NCBI GenBank assembly: GCA_024305405.1
Contig: JAKNDB010000087.1
Span: 7,876,501 to 7,940,500 of the forward strand
Length of the DNA stretch: 64,000 bases
From: Dirofilaria immitis
Taxonomy: Eukaryota; Nematoda; Chromadorea; Rhabditida; Onchocercidae
Direction: 5' to 3'
Every line of letters starts with the position of its first letter. Within the stretch, counting starts at the first letter, position 1. The notes under the pieces were generated by a model. It had not been told where the DNA came from, made no database searches, and saw only the letters and a program-made list of their open reading frames with translations. Positions 1 through 13,900 of the stretch are shown piece after piece. Made by a program: the position numbers and the translations under genes.

Positions 1-49
1 ATGAAAAAAATTAGTATTACGTTATTTGTAATAATGCTAATAAATATAC

Positions 50-853
50 CTCAAGGCACTGAACACCAAGGCGTAGTGCTGTTGAAAGAGTAAATCGTTG
101 GGAAGGATTCTGACGTCGAAGCCACGAAAGTGGTCGTCCAACAAGTGACATTACAATAATATTACAATTAGGTGATGATCGACCAGCTAAATACAAACGA
201 CAAAAATGTGATGACCATTGCATACGACGCAATACTAGGGCCTTAAATGTATAAATATTGAATATCATTTTTATCGAGAAAAACTTTTCGCATCACTTTT
301 CTAATCAGTTGAATTTATTTTGCACAAAATTTAAATTCTGAAAAAGTTAATAAACAAAAAGATATTAATAACATAAGAAAATTATAGCTAATTAATAGTC
401 TAAATTTTAAAAATTGCAATTTTTTCACAAAATTTTGGCCGAAAAATTAGCTCATTTTATTTTATCAATTTAATATAATTTAACCTCAGCAGCAAGTGTT
501 TCAGAATAATTTCGATTTGTATCTACCGTTTCTGCTTTCATTGCAGCTCGTATTCCTGTATTTGTGCCGCATATTCCTTCTACTTCATAGACGATACCAC
601 AACCACCGCTGCCAAGTTCTTCCATTATCTGAAAAATATTTCAAATTTCTTATAATTGTGTAAACTTCACATTTATTTTAAAATGAAGAAAAATGAAGAT
701 TAATTCAGATCTTTGTTTCAATAGAAAATGAAAAATGAATGTTTGAAAATAGATGAGAAGAAAAATAATATTATTAACCTTCCAAGAATTGTTGATAATT
801 TCATCGTTTTTAAATGATGGCTTTGGGATACTAGATGAACTTGTTGATGACAT
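50..853 (-). CDS. Tau-tubulin-kinase-like (CK1 superfamily) protein kinase, N-terminal part, runs off left edge
   Basis: Three exons read cleanly in phase 0 on the minus strand: 853-779, 628-485 and 241-50, giving 137 residues before a GT donor at 49-48. A Ser-rich leader (residues 1-14) is followed by the kinase N-lobe. The glycine-rich loop ELGSGGCGIVY lies at about residues 29-39, the ATP-binding lysine in AAMKAE at residue 56, and the helix-C glutamate at residue 73. The third exon carries VLRRMQ, then HFCRLYLAGR, then the hinge IIVMSLVGRPLSWLRRQ, then FTLSTALRLGVQCLE. The MSLVG hinge and the FTLST..LR.G.QCLE stretch are typical of the tau-tubulin kinase branch rather than classical CK1. 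The catalytic loop and C-lobe lie beyond the edge, so activity cannot be judged. Nematodes have many TTBK-like kinases, so the exact orthologue is open. No frame break is seen. Confidence 0.88.
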
Positions 854-3497
854 TATTTGTTGATATAAAAACGACCGTTCACTAATGGAGAGGATTGATA
901 TGAAAATGATTGTTCACCGATAAAAAAAGTTCAAACAGTCGTTTATTTGGTAAGATAGAAATGAAAATGATCATATTTTGCTTAATTTTATAATTTTATA
1001 TCATTTCCAAATTCCTATTATATGAATATATTATGCAAGAAAGTAATCAATAACAATCAAAGAAATATCAGTTTCATTTTGTTTATTTTTCTTTTTCCCG
1101 AAAAACTTTGGAAGATTTTTTGAAAGTTGAAATAAAAATTGATGGCAGAAATGAAAACTGACAATGGTAGTATATCAAGTATTGTTATTTAATTTCTATT
1201 TTTTTTCCATTCATAAATATTTTTAACGATGGATTTTGATAAACTTTTATCAAACGAATATTAAGCAATAAAACATAACGAAAAAGAATTGCTTATACAT
1301 TTTAGCTTCAGTTTAATGCTCCTTAGAGAGATTTATCAGAAGTTCAAAAGTCATTTTAAAATTTTAAATTATATTTCCGGTTTTATTTTCAACAGCCAAA
1401 GTTTTTGATCATTTTCACTTTCTAATGTCTTATTTTTATCATTTTTAGTTTATCAAAGTAATTAGGTTAATTTGTAAACGTTCATTTTCCGTTCCTTATT
1501 GAGAATTATCTAAAGTTTATAACATTATCTTTTTCTTGCGCCTACTCATTTTTTAACCACAGTAATAGCTTCTTGCATATTTCAGTTTTGTACATCTCAT
1601 TCATTTCTTCGTTTCAGGAATTTTGATAAGATTAATGATAAATTAAAATTTTATTTTTTTCAGCCGCTTTTGAGTATTTCGAAAGTGTGAAAATATCAAA
1701 ATTATGCATTATGATTTAATGCCTTATTTGGTTTACTCAGAAATGAAACTAAATGTTAATATTTGGATATCTCTTTCAGAAAATATTTTATACAAATATT
1801 GCTTTCATTCATCACAAAAATTTAATATGTAAATAATTAGTTTTTTTATATGTATTTAAGAAGCTATAAAAATTTTTTTGATTTTACATGAAGCATTAGA
1901 AACCTAGAAACATATCTTTTAGTGCTTAAGCATTTTACTTAATCATTCGTAATTCCATTTTTTATTATGCAAATTGATTGAATCATTTATAAAACTTCTC
2001 AACAAATACTTGAAAAAAAATTTTTTTCCTTTGATTTAAACTTAACTGACATTTGATGGCAAACAAACTTCAAAAATTGAAAAAAGAACTGCTAAAATAA
2101 TAATTCAAAGATTAATTAAAGATATCAAATTCATTTCAAATTAAATTCCATAAAGTATTAAATTTTAGAGTTTATTTTCCTTTCTTAATTAAAGACTAAA
2201 ATTTACTGTATTTTGAACTTCTAGTTAAAATAGCATGTAGTTTTTAATTAAGAATGTTATAACTAAAAATATTAGGCTTCATTCTATATTTTATTTCTAT
2301 TAAATTATCACTTTCTCACAAAATATGGCAAACTTTTTAATTTCTTTCGTAAGCGTTTGACAATTTAATCTCTGCATATCTTTGATATCGATAGAATAGA
2401 TGAAATAATTTTAATATATATAAAGGTGGCAGAAATCATGAAACAATTTAAATCAATATTTGCACTTAATTGCAATTCAAATTGAATAAGTTCAATTTAA
2501 AACAAATACAAATGCTGTCAAAATCTCGTCTAAAATAAAATTCAATTTATATTTGATATTCGCAACTCCTATCGGCCTTTCTTTTCTTTGTTTTCAATGC
2601 TTCATACTATTGTTTTAATTATTTCTTTTCTTAAAAAAGAGAATATCACTAAGAATAAATTATTATTAATTAAACAATTCGAGAAGATACCGATAACTTT
2701 TGTTTCTGCTGCACTTAGGATGATTTACGTCTCTCATCCTACTTGAGCATCTTTTATTGATTTTTTTCAACTTTTCAGCTATTTATTTACAATTTATTAT
2801 TTTATTTGCTCAGACTTACTTTTTAACGATAACTTAGTTCCAATTTATGTAAATTTTCATTTAATGCTAAAGAAATCGAAACTTGAAACTGTGATCAATT
2901 TCAATGGAATTGATCCTTACAACTGGTAGGATAATCTGATTGGTTTATCATTTATTGAATGAATATAATTCGTTAAAATATGTAAAGTTTATTTTATTTT
3001 AGTTTTTAGCAATCTAAGTTAACACTTTAATATCTCATATTTTGTTAGCTTAGCTAAAATTTTTGTCTTTAAAGCTGTTTTTTTAAAACTCTTCTATTTC
3101 GTTTTAATCAATTATTTCTCAATCGATGATTTGTTTCCAAGTAAACGAATTAATTAGTTAGTCAAAGAATTAATTGAATTAATAATTGAATCTATGTCAT
3201 AAACCAACTTATTAATTCATTTTTCTAATTTATATTAAATAAATCAATCAAAATATGGTCATATTAAAAAAATGAAAATTTTCTTGAAACAAAATTTGGG
3301 AAAATTATTTTATTCATATAGAATTTCATAATTTGTTCTAATCAATTTATGTTCCTTCCTTCGTTTAATTTAATTTTTAAATCCAAATTTTCAATGACCA
3401 AAACTTAAAATTTTAATTTTCAATGAATTGATTTAAAAATATATTTTTAAAATTTTCAAACATTTATCAAATAAAATATCTTTTAATTTAAGGAAAG
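854..3497. other. Intergenic, AT-rich, no gene seen
   Basis: This stretch separates two genes that point away from each other, the kinase (minus) and the secreted protein (plus), so it must hold both promoters. It is very AT-rich with poly-A and poly-T runs and no open frame of note. No coding exon, RNA gene or clear repeat family could be supported. A TTTAATTTAAG tract at 3482-3492 sits just upstream of the next start codon and is a plausible spliced-leader acceptor. Confidence 0.6.
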
Positions 3498-4125
3498 ATG
3501 AAATTGGGAAGTTGGAGGATAGCTTTTAAAATCTTTTATTGTTCCTATTTGATAGCAATTGTTAGAGAAATATTGGCCGTATGTCCAATTTCTCGGGATA
3601 TTCCACCACCGATATGTGCATTTTTATTCACCGACAACGAATGCTCGAGTATGTTCTGTACGGTTAACGAAGATTCGGAAGAAATGGAACTTGATCGATC
3701 GGTAATCATGAACTGTTATAATTTCTCTTTATATTTGTTGACAAAAACTATTCATTTCCCCGTCACTCATTTGCACAATAAAATTCAAATTTTTAATACT
3801 TTAAAAACAATTCAAAATTTATATTATAAACTAAATTTTTGAATATTTTAATAAAAAATTTCATCATTCCATGTTTTGAAATTAATTTTTCAATAAATTT
3901 TAACATATAATATAAGTATGATTGATTTTTTAGTGGGATAATCAAATTACTTTGGCAATAATTCGACCGGATTGCTACTTGGATCTATATGATGGCGCTA
4001 ATATCACTGATACACATCGATTTTTAGGTGGTGAAATTAGTGAAGATAATGTTTATGATTTATCGAGGTATGCATTTGCTAATCGTACAAGTTCATATAT
4101 TTGTCGATGTAATGGCTTTTGGTAA
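3498..4125 (+). CDS. Small secreted protein with beta/gamma-crystallin-like pattern
   Basis: Two exons, 3498-3701 and 3934-4125, join in phase 0 (TCG|GTAATC donor, TTTTTTAG|TGG acceptor) to give a 131-residue protein ending at TAA. Residues 1 to about 27 (basic start, then a hydrophobic stretch ending ..REILA) look like a signal peptide. The mature part has several cysteines. Its second half contains CYLDLYDGANITD, FLGGEI, VYDLSRYAF and SSYICRC. The order LYD..., then G, then V.DL..Y.F.N..SSY.C.C resembles a beta/gamma-crystallin Greek-key motif as found in small nematode secreted proteins. This family call rests on pattern recognition only. No frame break is present. A TTTAATTTAAG acceptor-like site six bases before the ATG suggests trans-splicing. 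Function is unknown; a secreted or extracellular structural or ligand-binding role is inferred. Confidence 0.68.
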
Positions 4126-7100
4126 TAATTCTTTTTTCTTTCTTTTTCCCCATTTCTTCTATAAAAACTGAATTTTGATTTTAATTAATTAAAAGACTAT
4201 ACGTTTGTTTGTATATTTCATTACCGTATAACATTACTATAATGCCATGAATTTTACAAAATTTTAATAAAGTTAAATAGTTCGAATGCATTATTTTTAA
4301 TTTTTTGCAGAGTTCTTTTATAAATTTTTTCCATTAAAAATTTATATATAATATTTCTTGGATTTTTCTGTACTTTCAAGTTTACAAAAATAATTGTATA
4401 TTTTTGCTTTCATATAAATTCACAATTTTTCAGTATAAATACTTAAGATTCGAATAATGATGCAGTCGTGTACCAGTTACAAAATTATGTTGATGATATT
4501 TTATGCAAGTAAATAAATACGTATAAATCAATTAGTGTTTTATTTTTATTTACATTTATTTTATTGTAGTTCAAAGGTCGATAACGAAAAAGGTCCCTTG
4601 TACAATCATAATTATTACAAGTATTATTAATTCAAATTGAATTTTTTGAAAAAGGTAATAGCAATATCTATTAATTAGGAATTCAAACCATGCAAACATT
4701 ACAGTGTGCATTTTTGAATGCCATAATAATTCATCCATCTTTGCCTCCTCTTTTTTTCCCTTTTTTGACTTTCTTTTTCCTTTCATTTTTTTTTGTTTTT
4801 ATTTAATTGATAATAAATTATGAAAAGTTTGAAAAATCGATAATTTCTCTCTCATTTTATCTCGCAGTCTTATCAGAAATAAAAAATTATTTCTATATCA
4901 AATATTCTGTTTGTTTTAAATAAAATTGACAATTTAAATTGAATTAATTGATGAAAGTATTCAAGGAAAGAAGGAAAGAAGCAGTTTGTTAGTTTTTTTG
5001 TTTCGAATAGATAATAGTAGTGACATATTCTGCTATACCATCCATCCTATATCCTGTCCAGTTGGTCATTCATTTCTAGTTCTTCAGCTATAATCGATCA
5101 TTTCTGAGAAATAGCCGAAACAGTAAAAAATTTTTTGAACCAATTTAATCATATAACAAATAGTCATTTAATTCCTGAAATTCTCTCTAAAACTTTCATT
5201 GTTAATTTTGCTTTTGATTTCCGTCTGACAAGTGGAACAAAATTCACAATTTTTCAACGGTCATCGATTACTGTCTTTGCTTGTCATTTGATGCACGATC
5301 CAAACTACAGCTAAATTAATTTTAAAAGAGGGAGAAAAGAGAACTTTGAAAAATTCGAACTTCTTACTTTTATAAATTGTAGAATGATTGCAAAATACAT
5401 TTCAATCTGTTCACAAATAAGTATCCACTTTATTTTCAAAATAATCACATTATAAAAAAAATGATAGATTTCTTTTTTCCAGACTTTTTCTCTAGATTTT
5501 TTTTTTTGAATCGTCGATCTTTCGTTACAAAGGGGAGAAACGTTCAGAAATATCATAAATTATTTCAACTCACTTTTTCTTCCTCCTGCCGAACTATTCT
5601 ATTTTTAAGTTATCTCTGTTAAAATGTATTGATATCAAATTTTATCCAATTATCTTCTCTTCTCATATAGGATGTTTTTTAATATGTGAAATCTTCTATC
5701 TCCTTTCTCTGCGAATTTAAGTAGTATTTTTAAATACAATGACTTTAAATTTATTTAATTATTATTGAAGCATTTTTAATGCGCAAAATTCCTTCCTCTT
5801 TTTTCGCCGAATATTTTCCTGTTGCTAAGTAAATTTCTCTGAACACAACAACCATCAAACCTTATTATTTACTTAATTCGTTAATAGGTAAAAATTTTAA
5901 TTACTTATAATTTGTAATTCGATATATCATTGGAATGATACGGCATGAGAGGAATTCGAATTAATAGGCAAATAATAGCTTATATTTACTGAATTTTATA
6001 CCAAGTATTTTTGAGTAATGCTTTGCTATATGCGTAGAACATTAATATGGATTCATTTCATTCAAAAATAAAATAAACATTCGCATTATGTCATAATGAA
6101 TTAATCAGCAAAAAGCAAAAAAAAAAACAAAAAGGAAACGAAAGTTGGGAGGGAGACAAAAAAAAATGGAGTTATCAAAAGTGAAAGCGAAACTGAAATA
6201 TATATGCAGTAAATTAACAAGTTATAGAAAAATTGTGAATGAAATAACTGATCGAAGCGATGTGAAAAATTTTCATAAAAGGAAAAATCAAGTATTCAAG
6301 TAATCTAATTATTGATTGATTGACTGAAACATAAACGTAATTAGATATTGCAAAATTCATAATTATTGGACTATATTAATAGGAAGAAGGGTAAAAAAAA
6401 AAAAAATTACAAAACGCAAAAGGCAAGAAAATAGTAGAAATCCAGAAGAAATTGATTTGTAGAATTAAAGAAAAAGTGTAGTAAATTTCTAAAAATTTCC
6501 CAGAATTTCCAACTTTATTTACACGGAACATGAAGACATTTACATAAATCATAGAATTTTTGAGGTGATTTCATAAAGCGTATCCAAAGAATTACCTACA
6601 ATTCATACATTCATCACACACATAGACACATACACACACACACACACACACATATATATAAATATAAATACACATAAAGCGATAAAATATAATGGTAATA
6701 ATAATTGGTATGCATCAATCAATATAATCAGTACCATTATTTGCCTCACTCAGTTGGTATTTAGAATCTCGAAAGAGTTTCCTTTTTATTTTTTTGCAGG
6801 AAAAATGGAAAATAAAATGGTCTGATATCATAAACATTAATTATCAAGAATATAGGAATTTGAAATCAAAATGATAACTGGAGTAAACATTTTAATATCG
6901 GCATCTTTTTCTAAAATAATTCTCCTTTTATTTATTTAAGTCAATCGATGTGTAAAAAACCGAAATAGTCATTTAAACTATTCAAATTAATTATTTTCAA
7001 GAAGATATAGAGGTAGATTAACATCAAAAAATAAGAAAAGAATTCTCAACGCTGCTACTTTTTCTCATCCCACTTTTAACGGCTTCCGGGAATAAAGTGT

Positions 7101-7916
7101 TTTATATAAATGTAACAGAAAGACAAATCTGAGTGAACTAAAATTTTAAATCAACCTAAAATTATATTAGAAACATGGAACATGGCGTAAATTCAATTAT
7201 TGGAAGTAGTGGAAAAAAAGTTTTATATCAAAGAAACGTGAAAGAAAAAGCACATTGAAGAATGCAAGGAAATGATAAAAAGCGAAATTGATATACAATT
7301 GGTAGGTTGGAAGGAAAAGCAGAAATTTTCAGGATTTTATTTTAAAAAATCGCAAAAATGGAAAATTAAAGATGACAAATAAAAAAATGAATGAAGACAT
7401 GAATAATGGATAATCTAAGTGAAAATGTAAGCGGCAATGCTAATAGGATAGCAAAATATAATAATAATTTAAAATTTATTTTAGAGAAAATTTCAAAAAC
7501 AAAATTTTAAAAATGAAGAGAGTTTGAGAGAACAAAAAAATACGATAAAGCCAGGAAAGGAAGAGAGATGCCAGGAAAAAAAACTTCAAATTTGGTGGGT
7601 ACAATAAAACGACATTTTCGTTCCCGTAAATAATTGCAACATAACAGTAGAATAATGATTAATTTAAACAAGAAAATAAAACAGCCAGAAAAGTTTTCAT
7701 CACGTGAATAGTAAAATTTCAAAAAAACACATGTACATATCTGCTTGGTAATGAGAAGAAAAAGATAACGGACAGATATGATGATAATAATATCCATAAT
7801 TTCCTAACATGAAAACAGACAGATAGTATAGGGATTCATAATTTCATTACAAATTCAAAATGGTTCTTTTTCCATTTGATTTTTATCTCTTTTCTTCCTA
7901 TTTATTTTCGATCGTT
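4126..7916. other. Intergenic between convergent genes, no gene seen
   Basis: This AT-rich spacer lies between the 3' end of the secreted-protein gene (plus) and the 3' end of the cyclin D gene (minus). It contains short polypurine and polypyrimidine tracts and one CA/TA microsatellite at 6613-6660. The reverse complement of TTTATT at 7901-7906 gives an AATAAA poly(A) signal a few bases downstream of the cyclin D stop codon. The open frames here are short and low in complexity. I see no supported exon. Confidence 0.55.
6613..6660. repeat. CA/TA microsatellite
   Basis: A run of about ten CA dinucleotides, flanked by CACATAGACACATA on one side and TATATATA on the other, in the intergenic spacer. 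Confidence 0.9.
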
Positions 7917-10900
7917 TCAATATGAACTGAGAAAATCATCTTCATTAGCATGATAATATGCTATTACACCGTTATCCATATTTTCATATGATCTATGGAT
8001 ACAGTTAAGATGTGCAACATTAATGGAACGCCTCAAACGTCGTCGAGAATACATTGAAGAATTTCCTTTGCTTCCTCCTACGTTGTGATTTCCAAACTGA
8101 AAAAACAAAAAGAAAGAAGGATTAGTTAATTTTAATTTTGAAATAAAATATTTCAAATAAATGAGGAAGATTTCCTAGTAATTAGTATTACTGAAAATAT
8201 TGAAAGGAAGGTGCTACAACATCAGTATTTCTCTCATTAATTACCATTCAATATTAATAATCTAGAGTCATAGTAAAAGAAATAATTGGAAAATAACTTG
8301 TTATTTGGATATAATTATTAATGGAAGATCAAACTCTCAAAATTAAAATTCTCATCACAAACTATTGACTGTTATTTCAAGAAAAATACCAAAATTTACT
8401 CTAACCATTAAAATCAAACTTTGTAATGAAATCTCGTTTTTCTTTTTGCTTTTCATTAATGATTTAAATTTGAGTCAAACAAGCAACTGTTAACCTTGTT
8501 AGTGCTTAAAACAGTTGCAGGACTTGAAAACCACTAATGAAGCCGGAATCATCACCAACGCCTTGATTACTACTTTCCGGAGAAGTATGCTGAGAGCACA
8601 TTAACGATAGTGCCACTCCTGGTATTGCTGCCGTTGCATGTGGTGGCGTCAATGATGGCGTATGAGGTGATTCGGACGTAGGTGGCGCAACTAGACTGCT
8701 TGATGATGGATTTCGTTTTTCATGACCACTATTGGAACCCGTTACAAGATTATGCACCGTATTCATATAGGGGTACAAAATTTGCTAGAAGCAAAAAAGA
8801 CAAAGTTATGCCAGTGACAAAAATGTAAAATTTTCCAAATTTTCTAAATTTCAAAATTAAAAAAATAACCTCGTAAAATGCATTGTGTCATTTCTATTAT
8901 TTTCTCCTTTTATACCCTATCCTTTTCTTCTGAAAATAATGTAATATATTCTAGACGGAAATAAATATGGATATACCGGATCACATCGTAAAACATTTAT
9001 AAGGGCATCTTCCGCATAATGAATGATATCTGAAGAACCAGAACAAATCGCTGCGAATAACAAACAGATTGCTGCTTGCACTGATGGTACCAAAAATGCA
9101 AACTTCTCGTCTAAAATTATTTTAACAATTAATCTTTTGTACGTACAAAAATTTTATTTCAACTCATCGTTAAAAAAATTGTTATAAGCTAAAAACAAAT
9201 TCAAAATAAATCCTTTTTTTGAAATCTTAGATAAAAGGAGAGAGAGATAAACTGATTGCCATGTATCACTTTTGAAATTATTATTAATGTAAAAATAAAT
9301 AGTGAATTTTAAAAAATCGAAAAGGGAAAAAAAGGAAATCTTCGGGAGAATATTAATAGAAACATTGCGTTAGAAAATGTAAATCCTAAAAATATTTCAT
9401 AATTGAAAAGAAAGAAATAAGGAGAGAAATAAAGAAATACCAATAGATATATCTGTTGATGATGATTAATAGAAGGTCATTGTTATATGATGAAATAGTA
9501 GGTAGCATACATATCATTTATAATATCTTAGAGAGATAAATTGATTGAAAGATAGAATGAACAATTGCTAGTCGATAAACCAAGCAAAATGAATAATAAT
9601 CGATGTGAAAGATAAGTGAGAAATATATTATAATGCAATAATAGTTCTTTAAAAATGATCCAAATGAATATTTAGTTCAATCATTAATACCTCAAGTATC
9701 GAAAAAAGTGTCACCTATTCAGTTTCCTTTTATGATGTCATTTTATTAAATTATTAGATTTATTTTGTTCATTTTTACATGAAATATAATTATACCATTA
9801 TTGATAATTAATATTTGCTGCTAAATTGGCATAATGCTTAATAATTAGTACAGTTTAACACAGATTATTTAAAATTTAAATTTGCATCTTCAAAATATTT
9901 GGAAAAAAACTGTTCTATAGTTGATTAAAAAAATTTCCTTTAGACTTTAGATTAATCTAATGAGAAAGATAAATTTTCAAAATTTGGAATTGTTTTCCTT
10001 TTATTAACAAAAGATTATTATCCATTTGGAAAGAAAAATCTGCAAATGATTAAACTGATAGAAATTCCATGATATTAATGCAAAACAAAAAAATTTTTAA
10101 ATGAAAATTTTCTTCAAAGATATGAAGAATTTTTCGTAATTTCCATGATAAAAATCAATTTTTTTCTTTTATTTTTTTCTGAAATGATCCATTTTAGAGT
10201 AATTTTTTGGTTTCTTTTTCTTTCTTTTTATAAATCATGGAAATAGTAAGATGTCCAGAAAAAACAAATAGTAGATGAGACCAATTCTTTTCCATCTTTT
10301 TTATTTTTTTCGTATCTTCTCGTTACGGGTCATCATTGCCTTTTTTTGATATCAAACTTTTGCTCAAATACTAGTTTGAAAGATATCTGATAATTTTTTT
10401 AAAAGAAGATGAAAAAACGTTATAGGTTGCAAAATATTTCACATTTTATGCACATTTATCATTTCACATAAAACAATATTCGTTTCAGTTCTTTGCAAAT
10501 GTTTTGAAAAATTTAATTGAAATTGTAAATTAAACAAAGCAGTAAGCGTGTTAGCATTAATAGTAGTAGCCAACTTTTAATGAATTATCATACTAATCTT
10601 TAGCTACTACATGAGAGTCAGTTGAAATTTCAAAAACTGTTTGATTTGAATCCCTTTCAGTCAATATAACTTGTGCAAATTATATCAACAATATTAATGT
10701 ATTTTGAGTGCATCTTTATACTTTGCAATGTGTTTCGATAAAATGCTTGTTGGCAAATATAATTTCGCTTGCAGAATAAATTTTAAATGAAGTATACAGT
10801 ATATTTGTACAAAGAATGTTTAAAATTTTCAAGATCTCAATATTTCCATTTACCCTTCGCATCAGTTAATTATTTCACTTAATTTACATTATTTCACTTT

Positions 10901-13900
10901 TAGTAATGAAAATCCTTTGCTCAACATTTTTTAAATAATCAAATTAATATATCGGTAAGCGAAAAGAAAAATAATCTACCAAATTTAAGATAGTAAATTA
11001 AATTATGATAAAATTCCTAGCATCCTTAAAATCTATAATAGCTTTACTGAGTGATTGATTGATTGTATAACTAGGGATGACATATGAATTTTAATTTTCA
11101 TCTCCAATTTTTACAGCATTATTAAGCTGTATTAATTCGAATTTCGTTTATTATTATGCTGCAAATAAAATAGTAACAACAAACTAAGGAGTGATTTTAG
11201 CCCATCAAGCTTTTCATTTACAGAATCAACCAACCAACTAACTAATGCAAATATGATAATGTTATATTCTTTTCATACAACTGGAATAATTATTCATAAT
11301 GACAGTTGTAGGTAAGGCTTGTAAGGAATGATGAAATTTGACCAAAGATAATAATTCAGGTGAACAGACAAAACCATATGGCCAAATAGATGGATAAGCA
11401 ACAACAGGAAAAATGAGAGACCGAGTGCTGAAAGATATAACGTCCTGCTGAGGCATGTTTTATGGGATAAATAAATAAATAAATAGATGAATGAAGAACG
11501 GGTAGTGCAGGTGCACCTCTTTTTCATGTACATATACATATATATATACACAGCATGCCATCGGACATCATCAGATGGATATTCTGGAATATATGCATAC
11601 GGACAATGGGGCAATATGGAGCAGATTGAATATATCATTTGATGGGTATGATCGGGTAGTTCTCCCGCTATTTCTTCCTTTCCTTCTTTCAATTCCCGTG
11701 ACCCAATTACTTCGGATTTGTGCTGTTCGGTAGTAGTAGCTGACCCATGAAAGCATTTTTGTCATCATGTTTGGTGACAAATGACATTTAATGAACCAAT
11801 GGATGCTCATAAATAAGGGAGACAATAAAATCTTCCTAGAGATAGGTTAACCGCTTGCCCTTATTCTAACCTAATCAGTAATGTCTGGTCCAAAATTATG
11901 TAAATTTATAAAAATACTGCTACACAGCTGCTTTCTTTTTTCCCTCCATGTCAAAAAAAAACCTAAGCACTACTTCATCGAATCAAATACAGTACGGATT
12001 GCTTTTGTCGATAATTCAAAAAATCAATCGGATTTCAATCAAATCCGAAGAATTTGATATTCATGCTCGATGTTAAATGGTCGATTCAGACTTGGTTAAT
12101 AGACTTCAAATGATCACATATTAAAAAATTTTTCCATTAAGTACCTATCGATTAAGTCTATTTAAATTTAAAAATTAAAATATTTCGAAGATTGTCAACA
12201 ATGACTAGCTGATAATTTTATTAATAATAATATTTAATGAAAATATTACCATTTAGCTATTGTTACTACATTCTAAAATTCAATTAAATCATACTATCTT
12301 CTAATTAATTTTTTCAATACCTCTATTTGTTACGAAGATACACAGTGCTTAAATGGTCAAGGATTAAGAAGGAAAAAGCAGGTGAAATCTTTCATCTTTA
12401 ACCTTTACATTCTTCGGAATTTTTCTTTTTTCAATCACCATCATCATCATTCAAACAACAGCTGCAAGATAACAAATAAACAAAAGTAGAAATCACCAGC
12501 AATGATTTAAACTCTCAGGGATCCAATTCTATTAATGCAATCAAACAACAATTCAGCAAAATCAACATTCCCTAATAAATGATTCAGAAGTAACTTGAGG
12601 ATAACTGATAAATGATCATGACCTGCGGAGGATAATGAATAACATCCTAACAAATGATAATGACCATTAAATATCTACGACTACGATATACTATTCAACA
12701 AACAGTATTGCCATCAGTGCTATAAAAATTCATGTCGTCTGGATGAAATAATTATTCAATATTTCCGAACTATTTCATTAGTTTGTGCAAACTAATATGA
12801 TTATAACTTCTTTCATTTATTCCTCTACCATTTCAACCATATCTAATTTACTACTATTGTTACTAAATGATCATAAACTATTGCTATCTTCCAAATAACC
12901 AATCAAATTGATGTGAGCACTAAAATATTATCGTAATAGTGTTTTACGTAAAATAAATATTTTTATCTTTCAAATTTATTCAATAATAAAAATATTTGCC
13001 GAAATCAAATATTATAATTTAATGTTGAAAGAATTATATTTTTAAATGTCAAATTTAATACTAAATTTCTTCCTTCTCCATAAATCTTTCTTTTTCTAAA
13101 CACGATATCCAAATATTCAACTTAAAGGTTTCATATGAGTTAAATATTGAATAAATTTTACAAATAATTTAAAATTGTGAAATAAGCCACGACAATAATA
13201 TTGCATACGTTACCAATTAAGTGGTTTGTTAGGAAGACCGAAAACCTGATATTATAATCAGTAATAAAAAGATTTACGGAATAGTTGATAATTTGCATTA
13301 TAAATCGTTTTCAGTACGTTGCATCAAATATATATAACAAGGAATGACAGCATCATCAAATAAATGAATAATTTACTTCTAATAAATTGTAACTTCTTAA
13401 TTTTTAATTAAATTTTCCTTTTTCAATATTTTCCTTTACTTTAATTAATCATTTATTAGTATTTTTGAAATTTTCAAATAAGTTTCAAACTTTCTAAAGA
13501 TTCCCCAATATATTTTTCCAAATCCTCCTAAATTTTCATTAGAACAGTATGTTTAAGTAGGAGTAAATGATTTAAATTGTGTCAAAACTCGCAGATTTTT
13601 ATCTTCGATATGGCAACATTTACGTTAAATATCTTCCAGCCATACACAATACCTATCTGTATTATCCTCTTACAGTAATATTACCGTTATTCCCACGTTG
13701 ATATCTCTAACAAATCGCGAAGCAAATATTTCTAAAAATTATTGTCTTAAGTTGAATATATGATTATAGGAATTTGATATTTTTATCACGTTCTGAAATT
13801 TTAATATGAATAGACGAAATTAAATTGAAGTAACCAAGTACTTATGATACTAATTCTTTTCTAGCTTATGATTTTTTTTCATTTCCTAAAAATATTCTGG

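Noticed and set aside
11262..11825. Three overlapping minus-strand frames
   Set aside because: Mutually overlapping, with no conserved motif and no splice-consistent model; treated as intron of cyclin D.
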